DNA of 64,000 nucleotides from Paenibacillus silagei (lineage in GTDB: Bacteria; Bacillota; Bacilli; Paenibacillales; Paenibacillaceae), in the NCBI RefSeq assembly GCF_017874735.1, contig NZ_JAGGLV010000003.1, positions 372,001 through 436,000 on the forward strand, read 5' to 3'. Of this stretch, positions 27,086-35,205 are shown piece by piece. The position numbers and the translations under genes are program-made. Position 1 is the stretch's first letter; every line of letters begins with the position of its first letter. A model generated the notes under the pieces. The model did no database searches, had not been told where the DNA came from, and was given only the letters and a program-made list of their open reading frames with translations.

Positions 27086-27862
27086 ATGGAAGAGACGTTG
27101 ACTCCGGCGGCGGAGCATCTAGTGGAGCGTATGCGCGTTCTGGTCTATAACCAGCGCAGCGAGATGGGTGCTGCAGCGGCAGGAGCAGTTGGGCAGCGAA
27201 TCAGAGACTTGCAGGGGAAGTCCCAGGCTCCGGTCCGCATTGTATTTGCCGCAGCTCCGTCACAGAATGAGCTGTATGAGGGGCTGGTGCGGGAGCAGGG
27301 GATTGACTGGTCCCGGGTGCACGCTTTTCATATGGATGAATATATCGGCCTGCCGGAGAAGGCCCCTCAGCGCTTCGGGAACTATTTGCAGGAACGGTTG
27401 TTCAGCAGAGTCAATCCCGGCCGGATCGAGCTGCTGGGCCGGACGGGCAATATTGAAGGGGAGTGCCGGAGATACGCGGAGCTGCTGAATGAAGCGCCTA
27501 TTGATATCGTCTGCCTTGGCATCGGTGAGAACGGGCATATTGCGTTCAATGATCCGCCTGTAGCCGATTTCGCCGATCCGCTGCTTGTGAAAGCGGTCGA
27601 ATTGGATGAAGCCTGCCGGACGCAGCAGGTGAATGACGGCTGCTTCGCCACGCTGGACGATGTCCCTACTCATGCGCTGACGCTGACCGTGCCCGCCTTG
27701 ATGGCAGGCCGCCATCTGTTCGGGATTGTTCCCGGGAAGGCCAAGCAGGCCGCATTGCAAGCGGCGCTTCATGGCCCGCTCAGTACCGTGTGCCCGGCGA
27801 GCATCCTACGGACTCATCCCGCCATTACGCTGTTCACGGACCGGGATGCCTTCGGCTCATGA
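27086..27862 (+). CDS. nagB: Glucosamine-6-phosphate deaminase
   Basis: 258 residues. Converts glucosamine-6-phosphate to fructose-6-phosphate and ammonia, feeding amino sugars into glycolysis in the cytoplasm. Visible signatures are AAPSQNELYEGL, FHMDEYIG (proton-relay Asp), and CLGIGENGHIAFNDPP. The frame is open from 27023, but ATG 27086 has AAGGAGG upstream and begins where family similarity begins. The stop overlaps the nagA start (ATGA), so the two enzymes are translated together. Confidence 0.94.
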   Translation: MEETLTPAAEHLVERMRVLVYNQRSEMGAAAAGAVGQRIRDLQGKSQAPVRIVFAAAPSQNELYEGLVREQGIDWSRVHAFHMDEYIGLPEKAPQRFGNYLQERLFSRVNPGRIELLGRTGNIEGECRRYAELLNEAPIDIVCLGIGENGHIAFNDPPVADFADPLLVKAVELDEACRTQQVNDGCFATLDDVPTHALTLTVPALMAGRHLFGIVPGKAKQAALQAALHGPLSTVCPASILRTHPAITLFTDRDAFGS

Positions 27863-29025
27863 ACGGTGTGATCTCGGGAAGACATTACAGAACCGGACTG
27901 CCGCTGGAGGTCCACGTTAACGGTGGCGTCATTGAATCGGTTCATACGCTAGCCGAGAGTCCGCATATGGCCGATTGGCCCTGGCTTGCGCCGGGTCTGG
28001 TTGATTTGCAGGTGAACGGCGGCTGGGGGCTTGACTTCAATACACTGCCGCTTGCACCGGAGACCGTAGCCGGACTCTCTCGCCGTTTGCTGGCCCGGGG
28101 AGTAACCTCTTATTGTCCGACCCTGATAACCAACGGGCCGGACCAGCTCGCACAGGCGGCGTCCGCAATTGCCGAAGCCGTGCGGACGCTGCCGGGTATA
28201 GCCGGGCTGATTGCAGGCATCCATCTGGAGGGACCATTCCTGTCGCCGGAGGACGGTCCGCGCGGTGCGCATCCCTTAGAGCATATCTGCCCGCCTGACT
28301 GGGAGGCCTTCTGCCGCTGGCAGGAGGCGGCGGAGGGGCTGATCCGGATCATTACCGTGTCGCCCGAATGGCCGGGAGCCGCAGCCTTCATCTCCAGATG
28401 CACCGCTTCCGGCGTGAGGGTCTCCATCGGACATACGGCAGCCTCCCCCGAGCAGATCCGGGAAGCGGTAGCTGCAGGCGCGGTGATGTCTACTCATCTG
28501 GGCAACGGTACGCATCTTACTCTGCCGCGCCATCCTCACTATCTGTGGGAGCAACTGGCTGCCGATGAGCTGTATGGCTGCATGATTGCCGACGGCTGCC
28601 ATCTGCCGGATGCGCTGCTGAAGGTGATCCTGCGGGTGAAGCGGCAGAGGGCGATTCTGGTCAGCGATGCCGTCTCGCTGAGCGGCATGGCGCCGGGTGC
28701 CTACCGGCTGCATATCGGCGGCGACGTGGTGCTGACGCCGGAAGGAAGGCTGCATCTGGCTGGCCATCCGCGGCTGCTGGCCGGATCGGCCATGATGCTG
28801 GCGGACCAGGTGGCCTACCTGGCCCGGGCCGGGTTGGCACCGCTGGAGGAGGCGCTCGACTGCGCCTCACTTCACCCGGCCCGGCTGCTGGGGCTCCCGC
28901 AGGCTGCCGGACTTACCGCCGGTGCCCCAGCAGATCTGATCGGCTTCCGCAAGGGCAGCGGTGGGGGCCTGGAGATCCAGGCGGTATGGAAGAACGGCCG
29001 GATTACAGCGGCCAAGAAGGACTAG
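27859..29025 (+). CDS. nagA: N-acetylglucosamine-6-phosphate deacetylase
   Basis: 388 residues, amidohydrolase family. Removes acetate from GlcNAc-6-phosphate to give the NagB substrate. Motifs: GLVDLQVNGGWGLDFN near the N-terminus, metal-binding glutamate in HLEGPFLSPEDGPRGAHP, histidines in SIGHTAAS and MSTHLGNGTH, and catalytic Asp in LVSDAVSLSGM. ATG 27859 overlaps the nagB stop and starts at the family-typical N-terminus. An upstream frame from 27790 lies inside nagB. No classical terminator follows; the hairpin array begins 120 bases downstream. Confidence 0.94.
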   Translation: MNGVISGRHYRTGLPLEVHVNGGVIESVHTLAESPHMADWPWLAPGLVDLQVNGGWGLDFNTLPLAPETVAGLSRRLLARGVTSYCPTLITNGPDQLAQAASAIAEAVRTLPGIAGLIAGIHLEGPFLSPEDGPRGAHPLEHICPPDWEAFCRWQEAAEGLIRIITVSPEWPGAAAFISRCTASGVRVSIGHTAASPEQIREAVAAGAVMSTHLGNGTHLTLPRHPHYLWEQLAADELYGCMIADGCHLPDALLKVILRVKRQRAILVSDAVSLSGMAPGAYRLHIGGDVVLTPEGRLHLAGHPRLLAGSAMMLADQVAYLARAGLAPLEEALDCASLHPARLLGLPQAAGLTAGAPADLIGFRKGSGGGLEIQAVWKNGRITAAKKD

Positions 29026-29144
29026 GAGAGTAACAGAATAAAAGAACTGATCCCATTTCATTAACGCGATAGGGCAGGACGTTGCGTTCGTGCCGAACAA
29101 TCAGAGATAAATGTAATGGAGTGGTCATAATGAGGCCATCCGGC

Positions 29145-29366
29145 CCAATGTAGTCGAAAAACCGATCACATTGTAACAGGGGACGGCGCGCGAGCCAAAT
29201 GTAATCGAAAAACCGATTACATTGCGACCAGGGACGGTGCGTAAGCCAAATGTAATCGAAAAACCGATTACATTGCGACCAGGGACGGTGCGTAGGCTAA
29301 ATGTAATCGAAAAACCGATCACATTGCGACCAGGGACGGTGCGTAGAGCAAATGTAATCGAAAAAC
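29145..29366. repeat. 51-bp tandem hairpin array, left part (5 units, the last cut by the IS)
   Basis: Units start at 29145, 29196, 29247, 29298 and 29349, a strict 51-bp period. Each has arms AATGTAATCG and CGATTACATT around AAAAAC, then a 23-base spacer of the type gcgacc-ggacggtgcgtaagc. The first unit differs most. The fifth stops after GAAAAAC at 29366, where the IS sequence begins. The array continues at 30969. The preceding 29026-29144 shows nothing I can name. Confidence 0.92.
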
Positions 29367-29631
29367 AGGCATGACAAGACAGAGGCCTTGTCACCCCCAG
29401 GAATGAAAATAAGTGGGTGGCATCCGTCGCATCCATTCTAAATGAGGCTGGAGTCGTCAACACTACATATACAAATCAAAGGGCGGAAACGGTTACTGGG
29501 ACACACCCCGTGCGAAAAACCGTTCTATTGCGCTTTTCGAGCATCGCCTATTGTAGCCCCCAAAAGTACGTGTATTAAATTACACTCACTCGAGCGCATG
29601 ATTTGTAAACTGACGATGGAGGATGGTTGGA
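29367..29631 (+). ncRNA. Candidate bridge RNA region of the IS110-type element
   Basis: IS110 elements of the IS621 kind encode a guide RNA in the non-coding left end. Here 29513-29532 reads CGAAAAACCG then TTCTATTGCG. The first half equals the centre of the target repeat and the second half resembles its ATTACATTGCG. A copy of the target beside the transposase is what a target-binding loop would show. The RNA boundaries and the partner guide were not found. Chance similarity remains possible. Confidence 0.35.
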
Positions 29632-30864
29632 ATGGATGCTGTACGTATGTGTTGCGCCGGTCTGGACGTGCACCAGGAAACCGTTGTGGCCTGCGTGTTA
29701 AAAGGACCGATCGAACAGAAACCACAATGTCACCTGAAAACCTTTGGGACGACAACCCGAGAATTGCTAGGCCTGCAAGATTGGCTGAGTGAACACGGGT
29801 GCCGGGAGGTGGTGATGGAGAGCACCGGCGTGTTATGGAAACCGGTATGGAACATCTTAGAGGGCAGTTGTGACCTCGTCCTGGCCAACGCTAGGCGGGT
29901 CAAGAATACGCCAGGTCGAAAAAGTGACATTCAAGACGCGCGCTGGTTAGCGCAATTGCACCGTTGCGGGCTCATTGAAGGCAGTATGGTGCCCGAACAG
30001 GAGATCCGGGATTTGCGAGACTTGACCCGTTACCGGAGTAAGATGGTGCAGGCGGTGACGGCGGAGAAAAACCGCATCCACAAAATCCTGCAGGATGCCA
30101 ACATCAAGCTAACCACCTTTATGTCCGATCTATATGGGGTTTCAGGAAGGGGCCTGCTCCAGAAGATCATGGACGGCGAGGTCATCGACGAAGTGACCGT
30201 TAAAAACCTGGTCAAAACCCGTTTAAAAAAGAAAGTGCCGCAGTTGCTAGACGCGCTCAATGGCAAGTTGCGTCGTCATCATCGGGAGATGATTCGAGAC
30301 CATTGGGACCACTTAGTCTATTTGGAGAAAAGGATCACGGAACTGGAAGCTCGAATCGAGGCGAAGGCAGAACCGTACCTGGAGGTAATTGAACAAATTG
30401 ACTCCATTCCAGGAATTGAGCGGACGTCTGCCGTGACCATCTTTGCCGAAGTGGGGCCGCATGTCGCGGAAATGTTCCCGAGTGATGCGTAGTTTGCTTC
30501 ATGGGCGGGGGTGTGTCCAGGGAACAACGAAAGCGCGGGAAAGCGAAGAAAGTCAAAAACGATGCAAGGGAACAAGCACCTGAAAGGGGCGTTGTGTCAG
30601 GCGGCTTGGGCGAACGCTCGCTCCTCGAACCGGATCGGCCAATTTTTTCGACGAATTCGTAAGAGACGAGGAGATAAAAAAGCAAACGTCGCCACCGCGC
30701 ATTTGCTGATTCGAATCCTCCATGCCCTGATGCGGGAGAAAAGGTCATACCAAGAAATAGACGTCTCACTAGGCGATGAGACGTCCAAGAAAAACCGGTT
30801 GGATCGGTACGTGCAATATATCCAGCAGTTAGGATATAGCGTGCAACTAAATCCTACCCCATAG
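29632..30864 (+). pseudogene. IS110 family transposase with an in-frame TAG
   Basis: The frame encodes 410 codons if the TAG at 30490-30492 is read through. The N-terminal DEDD RuvC-like domain begins CCAGLDVHQETVVA and continues with VMESTGVLWKPVW and KSDIQDARWLA. A coiled-coil middle leads to Transposase_20 (QIDSIPGIERTSA). The stop falls in MFPSDA-TAG-FASWAGVCPGNNESAGKRR, just before the conserved serine region, with both parts in the same frame. A C-to-T change of a Gln codon (CAG) is the simplest cause. Translation would stop after residue 286, so it is probably inactive. The ribosome site GGAGG favours ATG 29632 over ATG 29623. Confidence 0.88.
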
Positions 30865-30879
30865 TCTTCCCTTTTTCAA

Positions 30880-30898
30880 AAAAAACGAAACGTTTTTT
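30880..30898 (+). terminator. Hairpin with T run after the transposase gene
   Basis: AAAAAACG and CGTTTTTT pair around AAA. It is weak in GC but ends in T6 and lies within the IS right end. Confidence 0.45.
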
Positions 30899-30968
30899 GG
30901 GGGTGGTGGGTCTTTTTTTGTCAAAACCCAGTCTGCGGCGCGTTTTCCGGTACTTTTATTTTCGTATT

Positions 30969-31339
30969 AAACCGATTACATTCAGACCGGGGATGGCCCG
31001 TAGGCCCAATGTAATCGAAAAACCGATTACATTGCGACTGGGGGCGGCGCGTGAGCCCAATGTAATCGAAAAACCGATTACATTCGGACCGGGGATGGCC
31101 CGTAGGCCCAATGTAGACGAAAAACCGATTACATTGCGACTGGGAGCAGCGCGTGGAGCAAATGTAGTCGAAAAACCGACCACAATTGGACTGGGTGCGC
31201 CACGTAAGCCAAATGTAATCGAAAAACCGATCACATTGCGACCGGGGACGGTGCGTGGGCGCAATGTAGTCGAAAAACCGAACACAATGCGACTGGGGGC
31301 AGCGCGTAGGCCCAATGTAATCGAAAAACCGATCACAAT
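30969..31339. repeat. 51-bp tandem hairpin array, right part (1 partial + 7 full units)
   Basis: It resumes at AAACCGATTACATT (30969) and continues with units starting at 31006, 31057, 31108, 31159, 31210, 31261 and 31312, all 51 bases apart. The arms vary more than on the left (for example GTAGTCG, GTAGACG, CGACCAC, CGAACAC). Spacers alternate between GGGGATGGCCCGTAGGC and GGGGCGGCGCGTGAGC types. The array ends about 70 bases before the GH20 gene. Confidence 0.92.
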
Positions 31340-31410
31340 AATAGGTGGTTTCGTCCTTACTGATCCAATCCATAAATTTAAACCTGACGATGTACTAGGA
31401 GGAGAAAGCG

Positions 31411-33333
31411 ATGCTTAGCTTAATACCCGATCCGAAGCAGGTAAGGTTGACAGAGAAGGAGCCATGGCGGGCCGGCGGGGAATTCCGTCTGCAACTGGCT
31501 ATGGAAGTGGAAGACCCCCGGCTGGTGCTTCATTGCCGGCGGGCTTTTCCCGGCAGGGAAGTCACCGCCGCCGTCTCGGGAGCAGGCGAGGGATACTCAC
31601 TGCTGATTGAGGAGATTGTGAGAATCGAGGGAGCTGCGGGAACTGAGGACACTTCAGCGCAGGCTGAACCCGGAGCTTCCGGGCAGGATGCAGCCTGGGC
31701 AGTGCCTGGAGAAGCGGGACCGACTAACGGCCGGGCTTCGGCTGCTGATCCTGATGAGACAGACCTGTCCCCACTGAAGGGCCGGGCGGAAGGCTACCTT
31801 CTGGACGTTAGCGCAAACGGAGCTGTAATCCGCGCACTCGACGCCTCCGGACTCTATTACGGCTTGCAGACGCTGCTGCAATTGCAGAGCCTGCACGGCG
31901 ACGGCAGTATTCCGGCGATGTCCATTACGGACTGGCCCGATACGGGGCTTCGGGTGATGAACTTCGATCTGCGCCAGACCTTCTCGAAGCCGGAGCGGCT
32001 GATCGAATATCTGGCTGAATTCTCCCGCTACAAGACGAACGCGGTGCTCATTGAATACGAGGACAAGTTCCCATTCCAGACGCACGGGGAATTCGCCCAT
32101 CCGCAGCACGCGCTTAGCCGGGAAGAGCTGGAGACGCTCCAGGCTGCGGCCCAGGAGCATTATATCGAGATTATTCCGCTGCAGCAGAGCTTCGGCCACC
32201 TGGAGTATGTGCTGCGCCATGACGCCTGGAAGCATCTGCGGGAGACCGAGGAATCTACCGGGGAGATCTGTCCGTCCCATCCGCAGACGTATGAACTAAT
32301 CACAGGCCTGCTTGCGGAGATGATGGAGGCTCATCCCGAATCTCGTTACATCCATCTGGGTTGTGACGAGGTGTACAGCCTGTGCGAATGTGAAGCGTGC
32401 CGGAAGGAATTCGGCGGCGTGAGGGAACGGGCCTTCATCTCCTTCCTGAACCGCCTGATCGAATTCACAGCCAGCCGGGGACGCCAGCCGATCTTCTGGC
32501 ATGACATGCTGGACAAATGCCCGCCCGAGGAGCTGGCGAAGCTTGATCCGCGAAGCGCAGCTATGATCTGGATCTATAACGGCCGCAATATACAAGCGGA
32601 AGTTACTTCCCTGACCCATAAGTTCAGAGCGCTGGGCATTGAGGTGATGGGTGCTCCTGCTGTCCGCAGCTTCGACTGGGCGGAGCATCAGAACTACCCG
32701 GTCATTGATAACCGGACCGACAATCTGCTGCAGTGGGCAGAGACCGCTGAAAAGCTGGATATCCGCTGTATGGTCGCTACGAACTGGACCGGGCCGTTCA
32801 GCCTTGGCGTTCCTTATGGCGTATTCGAGACCACCTGGTATCCGATGCTGCTTCATGCCGATCTAGCCTGGAACCGGCGGGCAGATGCTGGTACGTTCAT
32901 CGACCGCTTCCTGGAGCTATTCCATGGTGTATCACCCGAGACCGGCCATTCTAAGCTTGGCAATTACAAACTAGAGGATTACTACGATATCATCTGGAAG
33001 CTGCGGGAGGAGGTGCAGCGGAATCACGGCTACGCTGAGCTGATCGCGATCATGCATGATTTCGAGGTGGCCACCGACCGCTCCAGGGCGATCCATAAGT
33101 ATGCCTACCGCTGGGAGCTGTACCCGGGCGACAGCGCGGAATGGCGCTCGCTGCTGAACAATTACACCCGTAACCATAACGGACGCGAAGCAGTCCGGCC
33201 CCGGATGCTGGAGGCGCTTCGGCAATACCAGCCCCGGGATATGGCTGAGCATTTCGTGAAATCGCGCTTCTATCTGCATGATTACCTGGAGCGGACGCTC
33301 TACCGGGAGATCGGGCTGGCCCAGGGAGAATGA
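31411..33333 (+). CDS. Beta-N-acetylhexosaminidase, GH20, cytoplasmic
   Basis: 640 residues. A GH20b-like N-terminal domain (about 1-170), with an acidic, low-complexity insert near 75-115, precedes the GH20 barrel (about 180-520). The catalytic Asp-Glu pair is D319-E320 in HLGCDEVYSLCECEACR, and YIHLGCDE matches the family. GH20 enzymes release terminal GlcNAc or GalNAc by substrate-assisted catalysis. No signal peptide is present, so it should act on imported oligosaccharides. AGGAGGAGA precedes ATG 31411. The GH3 gene follows by 34 bases. Confidence 0.92.
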   Translation: MLSLIPDPKQVRLTEKEPWRAGGEFRLQLAMEVEDPRLVLHCRRAFPGREVTAAVSGAGEGYSLLIEEIVRIEGAAGTEDTSAQAEPGASGQDAAWAVPGEAGPTNGRASAADPDETDLSPLKGRAEGYLLDVSANGAVIRALDASGLYYGLQTLLQLQSLHGDGSIPAMSITDWPDTGLRVMNFDLRQTFSKPERLIEYLAEFSRYKTNAVLIEYEDKFPFQTHGEFAHPQHALSREELETLQAAAQEHYIEIIPLQQSFGHLEYVLRHDAWKHLRETEESTGEICPSHPQTYELITGLLAEMMEAHPESRYIHLGCDEVYSLCECEACRKEFGGVRERAFISFLNRLIEFTASRGRQPIFWHDMLDKCPPEELAKLDPRSAAMIWIYNGRNIQAEVTSLTHKFRALGIEVMGAPAVRSFDWAEHQNYPVIDNRTDNLLQWAETAEKLDIRCMVATNWTGPFSLGVPYGVFETTWYPMLLHADLAWNRRADAGTFIDRFLELFHGVSPETGHSKLGNYKLEDYYDIIWKLREEVQRNHGYAELIAIMHDFEVATDRSRAIHKYAYRWELYPGDSAEWRSLLNNYTRNHNGREAVRPRMLEALRQYQPRDMAEHFVKSRFYLHDYLERTLYREIGLAQGE

Positions 33334-33367
33334 GCACTCAATATACCGAGAGGAGGATGGAGCAATT

Positions 33368-34927
33368 ATGCAGCTGAACGAAGCAAATCTAACGCATGAT
33401 CAGGCCGCAATGAGCCTGGAGGACAAAATCGCGCTTATGTGCGTAGTCGGCACCCCTTCTATAGCGGCAGAGCCGGAGTTCCGTGAACGGATGTCCGGAA
33501 ACCGGTTCGGCGGGATTGGCCTGTTCCCTCATAATGTGAAGGATGAGCAGCAGACGCTGAAGCTGATGGCGGAGGTTCAGGCCATTGCCGGAGACTCCGG
33601 CATTCCGCAGCCTTACTATGTGTCTATCGATGAGGAGGGAGGCACGCTCTCCAAGTTCAAGACCTTCTATCCTTACATTCCCGGCAACCGTGCTGCCGGA
33701 TTAAGCCTGGATGCTGAGACCGCCTATCTCCAGGGTAAAATTATCGGCAGCCAGCTCCACGCGCTGGGCATCCCAATGAACTGGGCACCGGTGCTGGATG
33801 TGAATACGAATATAGACAATCCGGTTGTAGGAGTGCGCTCCTTCGGCGAAGACCCTGAAGTCGTAGCCGCTTTCGGCAAGGCATATATCCGCGGAATGCA
33901 TGAGGCAGGCGTGGCGGTAACGGCCAAACATTTCCCCGGCCATGGACAAGTCAGCGGGGATTCCCACGTTGTCCTGCCAGAGTGCGAACTCACAATAGAG
34001 GAATTAATGAACGGGCCGCTGTTGCCATTTATCGCTGCCATCGAAGCCGGGGCCGATTCAATCATGATGGGCCATCTCGTCTTTCCTAACATTCCCGAGT
34101 CGGCAGGACTGCCTGCTTCACTGAGTCCCTTCTTTGCCGGAGACTTACTGCGCAGCAGGCTGGGCTTCCAGGGTATCGTCTGCACGGATGATATTGAGAT
34201 GGGAGCGATCAAGAAGAATTTCAACCCGGATGAGGTGGGCGTACTGGCTGTGCTGGCCGGTAATGACATGATTCTGATGTGTCATACGCCGGAATTCCAG
34301 GAGCGGGTCATCGCGGGTATCCGAAAAGCTGTTCTGGACGGCGTCATCGCCGAATCCAGAATTGACGAATCAGTCAGCCGCATCCACCACCTCTATGCGA
34401 AATTCAGGCAATACCAGGCGGCAGCACAGCCCATTCCGCGTGGGAGCTGGAATGAGGCGGCTCTGCAATATGCACGTCGAACGGTCAAGATCAGCCGCGA
34501 CCCGCAGCAATTGCTGCCGTTGTCTGCTGAACGCTCATATCTGCTGATCTTGCCGCGCCAGGAGCAGCTCACCATCGCCGACAACTCCGGCGGTCAGACC
34601 ATAGGCCTTGCCGCGCTGCTGGAAGCCCGGGGCTTGTCCGTGCAGACAGAGTATTGCAGTATGAAGCCGGACGCCGCCGAAATTGCGAACCTGTGCGCCA
34701 AGGCCGCCGGCCGCACCGTCATTCAGGGAACACTGAACGCCCATCTGTTCCGGGGACAGCTCGAACTTGCCGCACAGCTTGCTGATGCCGGACCGCTGCT
34801 GACCCTGGGGTTACGCAACCCGTATGACGATGCTTACCTGCCGCAGAGTGCCGGCAGCATTCTGCTATGCTCCACCTCCGATTATTCGCTTCAGGCTCTA
34901 GCGGAAGTGTTGGTTAGACAGGCTTAA
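33368..34927 (+). CDS. Beta-N-acetylhexosaminidase, GH3, NagZ-like
   Basis: 519 residues without signal peptide. The barrel has the NagZ-type loop KHFPGHGQVSGDSHVVLP, whose Asp-His dyad serves as acid/base, and the nucleophile Asp in CTDDIEMGAI (D274). A C-terminal domain of about 170 residues follows, as in Bacillus NagZ. It removes GlcNAc from muropeptides or chitooligosaccharides. ATG 33368 has AGGAGG 11 bases upstream; the open frame to 33278 overlaps the GH20 gene and is not needed. With GH20, NagA and NagB it forms a full route from GlcNAc oligomers to glycolysis. Confidence 0.92.
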   Translation: MQLNEANLTHDQAAMSLEDKIALMCVVGTPSIAAEPEFRERMSGNRFGGIGLFPHNVKDEQQTLKLMAEVQAIAGDSGIPQPYYVSIDEEGGTLSKFKTFYPYIPGNRAAGLSLDAETAYLQGKIIGSQLHALGIPMNWAPVLDVNTNIDNPVVGVRSFGEDPEVVAAFGKAYIRGMHEAGVAVTAKHFPGHGQVSGDSHVVLPECELTIEELMNGPLLPFIAAIEAGADSIMMGHLVFPNIPESAGLPASLSPFFAGDLLRSRLGFQGIVCTDDIEMGAIKKNFNPDEVGVLAVLAGNDMILMCHTPEFQERVIAGIRKAVLDGVIAESRIDESVSRIHHLYAKFRQYQAAAQPIPRGSWNEAALQYARRTVKISRDPQQLLPLSAERSYLLILPRQEQLTIADNSGGQTIGLAALLEARGLSVQTEYCSMKPDAAEIANLCAKAAGRTVIQGTLNAHLFRGQLELAAQLADAGPLLTLGLRNPYDDAYLPQSAGSILLCSTSDYSLQALAEVLVRQA

Positions 34928-34939
34928 TAACTCACTCAA

Positions 34940-34979
34940 GAGCAGACTCTCATACCATACATGAGGTCTGCTCTCATTT
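34940..34979 (+). terminator. Hairpin after the GH20-GH3 pair
   Basis: GAGCAGAC (34940-34947) pairs with GTCTGCTC (34966-34973), with an inner CTCAT/ATGAG. The following TCATTTG is only moderately T-rich. Confidence 0.6.
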
Positions 34980-35085
34980 GTGTTGATAGAATAACATAGT
35001 ATTATTATTGATATATGGGAAATAAGACGGTGTTCGTCACAGAGGAGGATCTACAGCATCTCTGATCCAGCGCACAATCGGCCAG

Positions 35086-35107
35086 AATTGATCGGTATGG
35101 ATCAATT
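35086..35107. promoter_or_regulatory. Perfect inverted repeat, candidate operator of the GH127 gene
   Basis: AATTGATC, 6-base spacer GGTATG, then GATCAATT. It lies 18 bases upstream of the -35 box of the promoter at 35126, a position that suits an activator. Confidence 0.5.
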
Positions 35108-35125
35108 TTATCGTTGTATCCATCA

Positions 35126-35154
35126 TTGGTTTGCGGGATGGGCTGCTTTATAAT
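35126..35154 (+). promoter_or_regulatory. Sigma-A-type promoter of the GH127 gene
   Basis: TTGGTT (35126-35131), 17-base spacer, TATAAT (35149-35154). The start codon lies 51 bases downstream, with AAGGGGCTG as the ribosome site. Confidence 0.65.
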
Positions 35155-35205
35155 TTCATTGTGCAAGCAATGTAAGCAATGTCATTCTATTAAGGGGCTG
35201 CAGCA

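Larger units (their letters stand above)
29367..30968 (+). mobile_element. IS110-type insertion sequence inside the hairpin array
   Basis: About 1.6 kb of unrelated sequence interrupts one repeat unit. The left side ends ...GAAAAAC and the right side resumes AAACCGATTACATT, so up to 4 bases (AAAC) are shared at both junctions. There are no terminal inverted repeats that I can see, as in the IS110 family. It carries one transposase gene, disrupted by a stop. The left non-coding end is 265 bases and the right one about 104 bases. Confidence 0.8.

Noticed and set aside
29125..29463. Minus-strand 112-codon frame over the left array
   Set aside because: It is an artefact of the 51-base repeat and crosses the IS junction.
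30511..30864. Separate gene for the transposase C-terminal part
   Set aside because: It is the same frame as the upstream part after a TAG and has no start signal of its own.
29145..31339. CRISPR array
   Set aside because: The part between the palindromes is conserved from unit to unit, so there are no unique spacers, and no cas genes lie nearby. The same holds for 47256-47498.
30897..31418. 173-codon frame over the right array as a gene
   Set aside because: It has no ribosome site, begins inside the IS, and exists because the period is a multiple of three. The other strand is open too (30921-31373).
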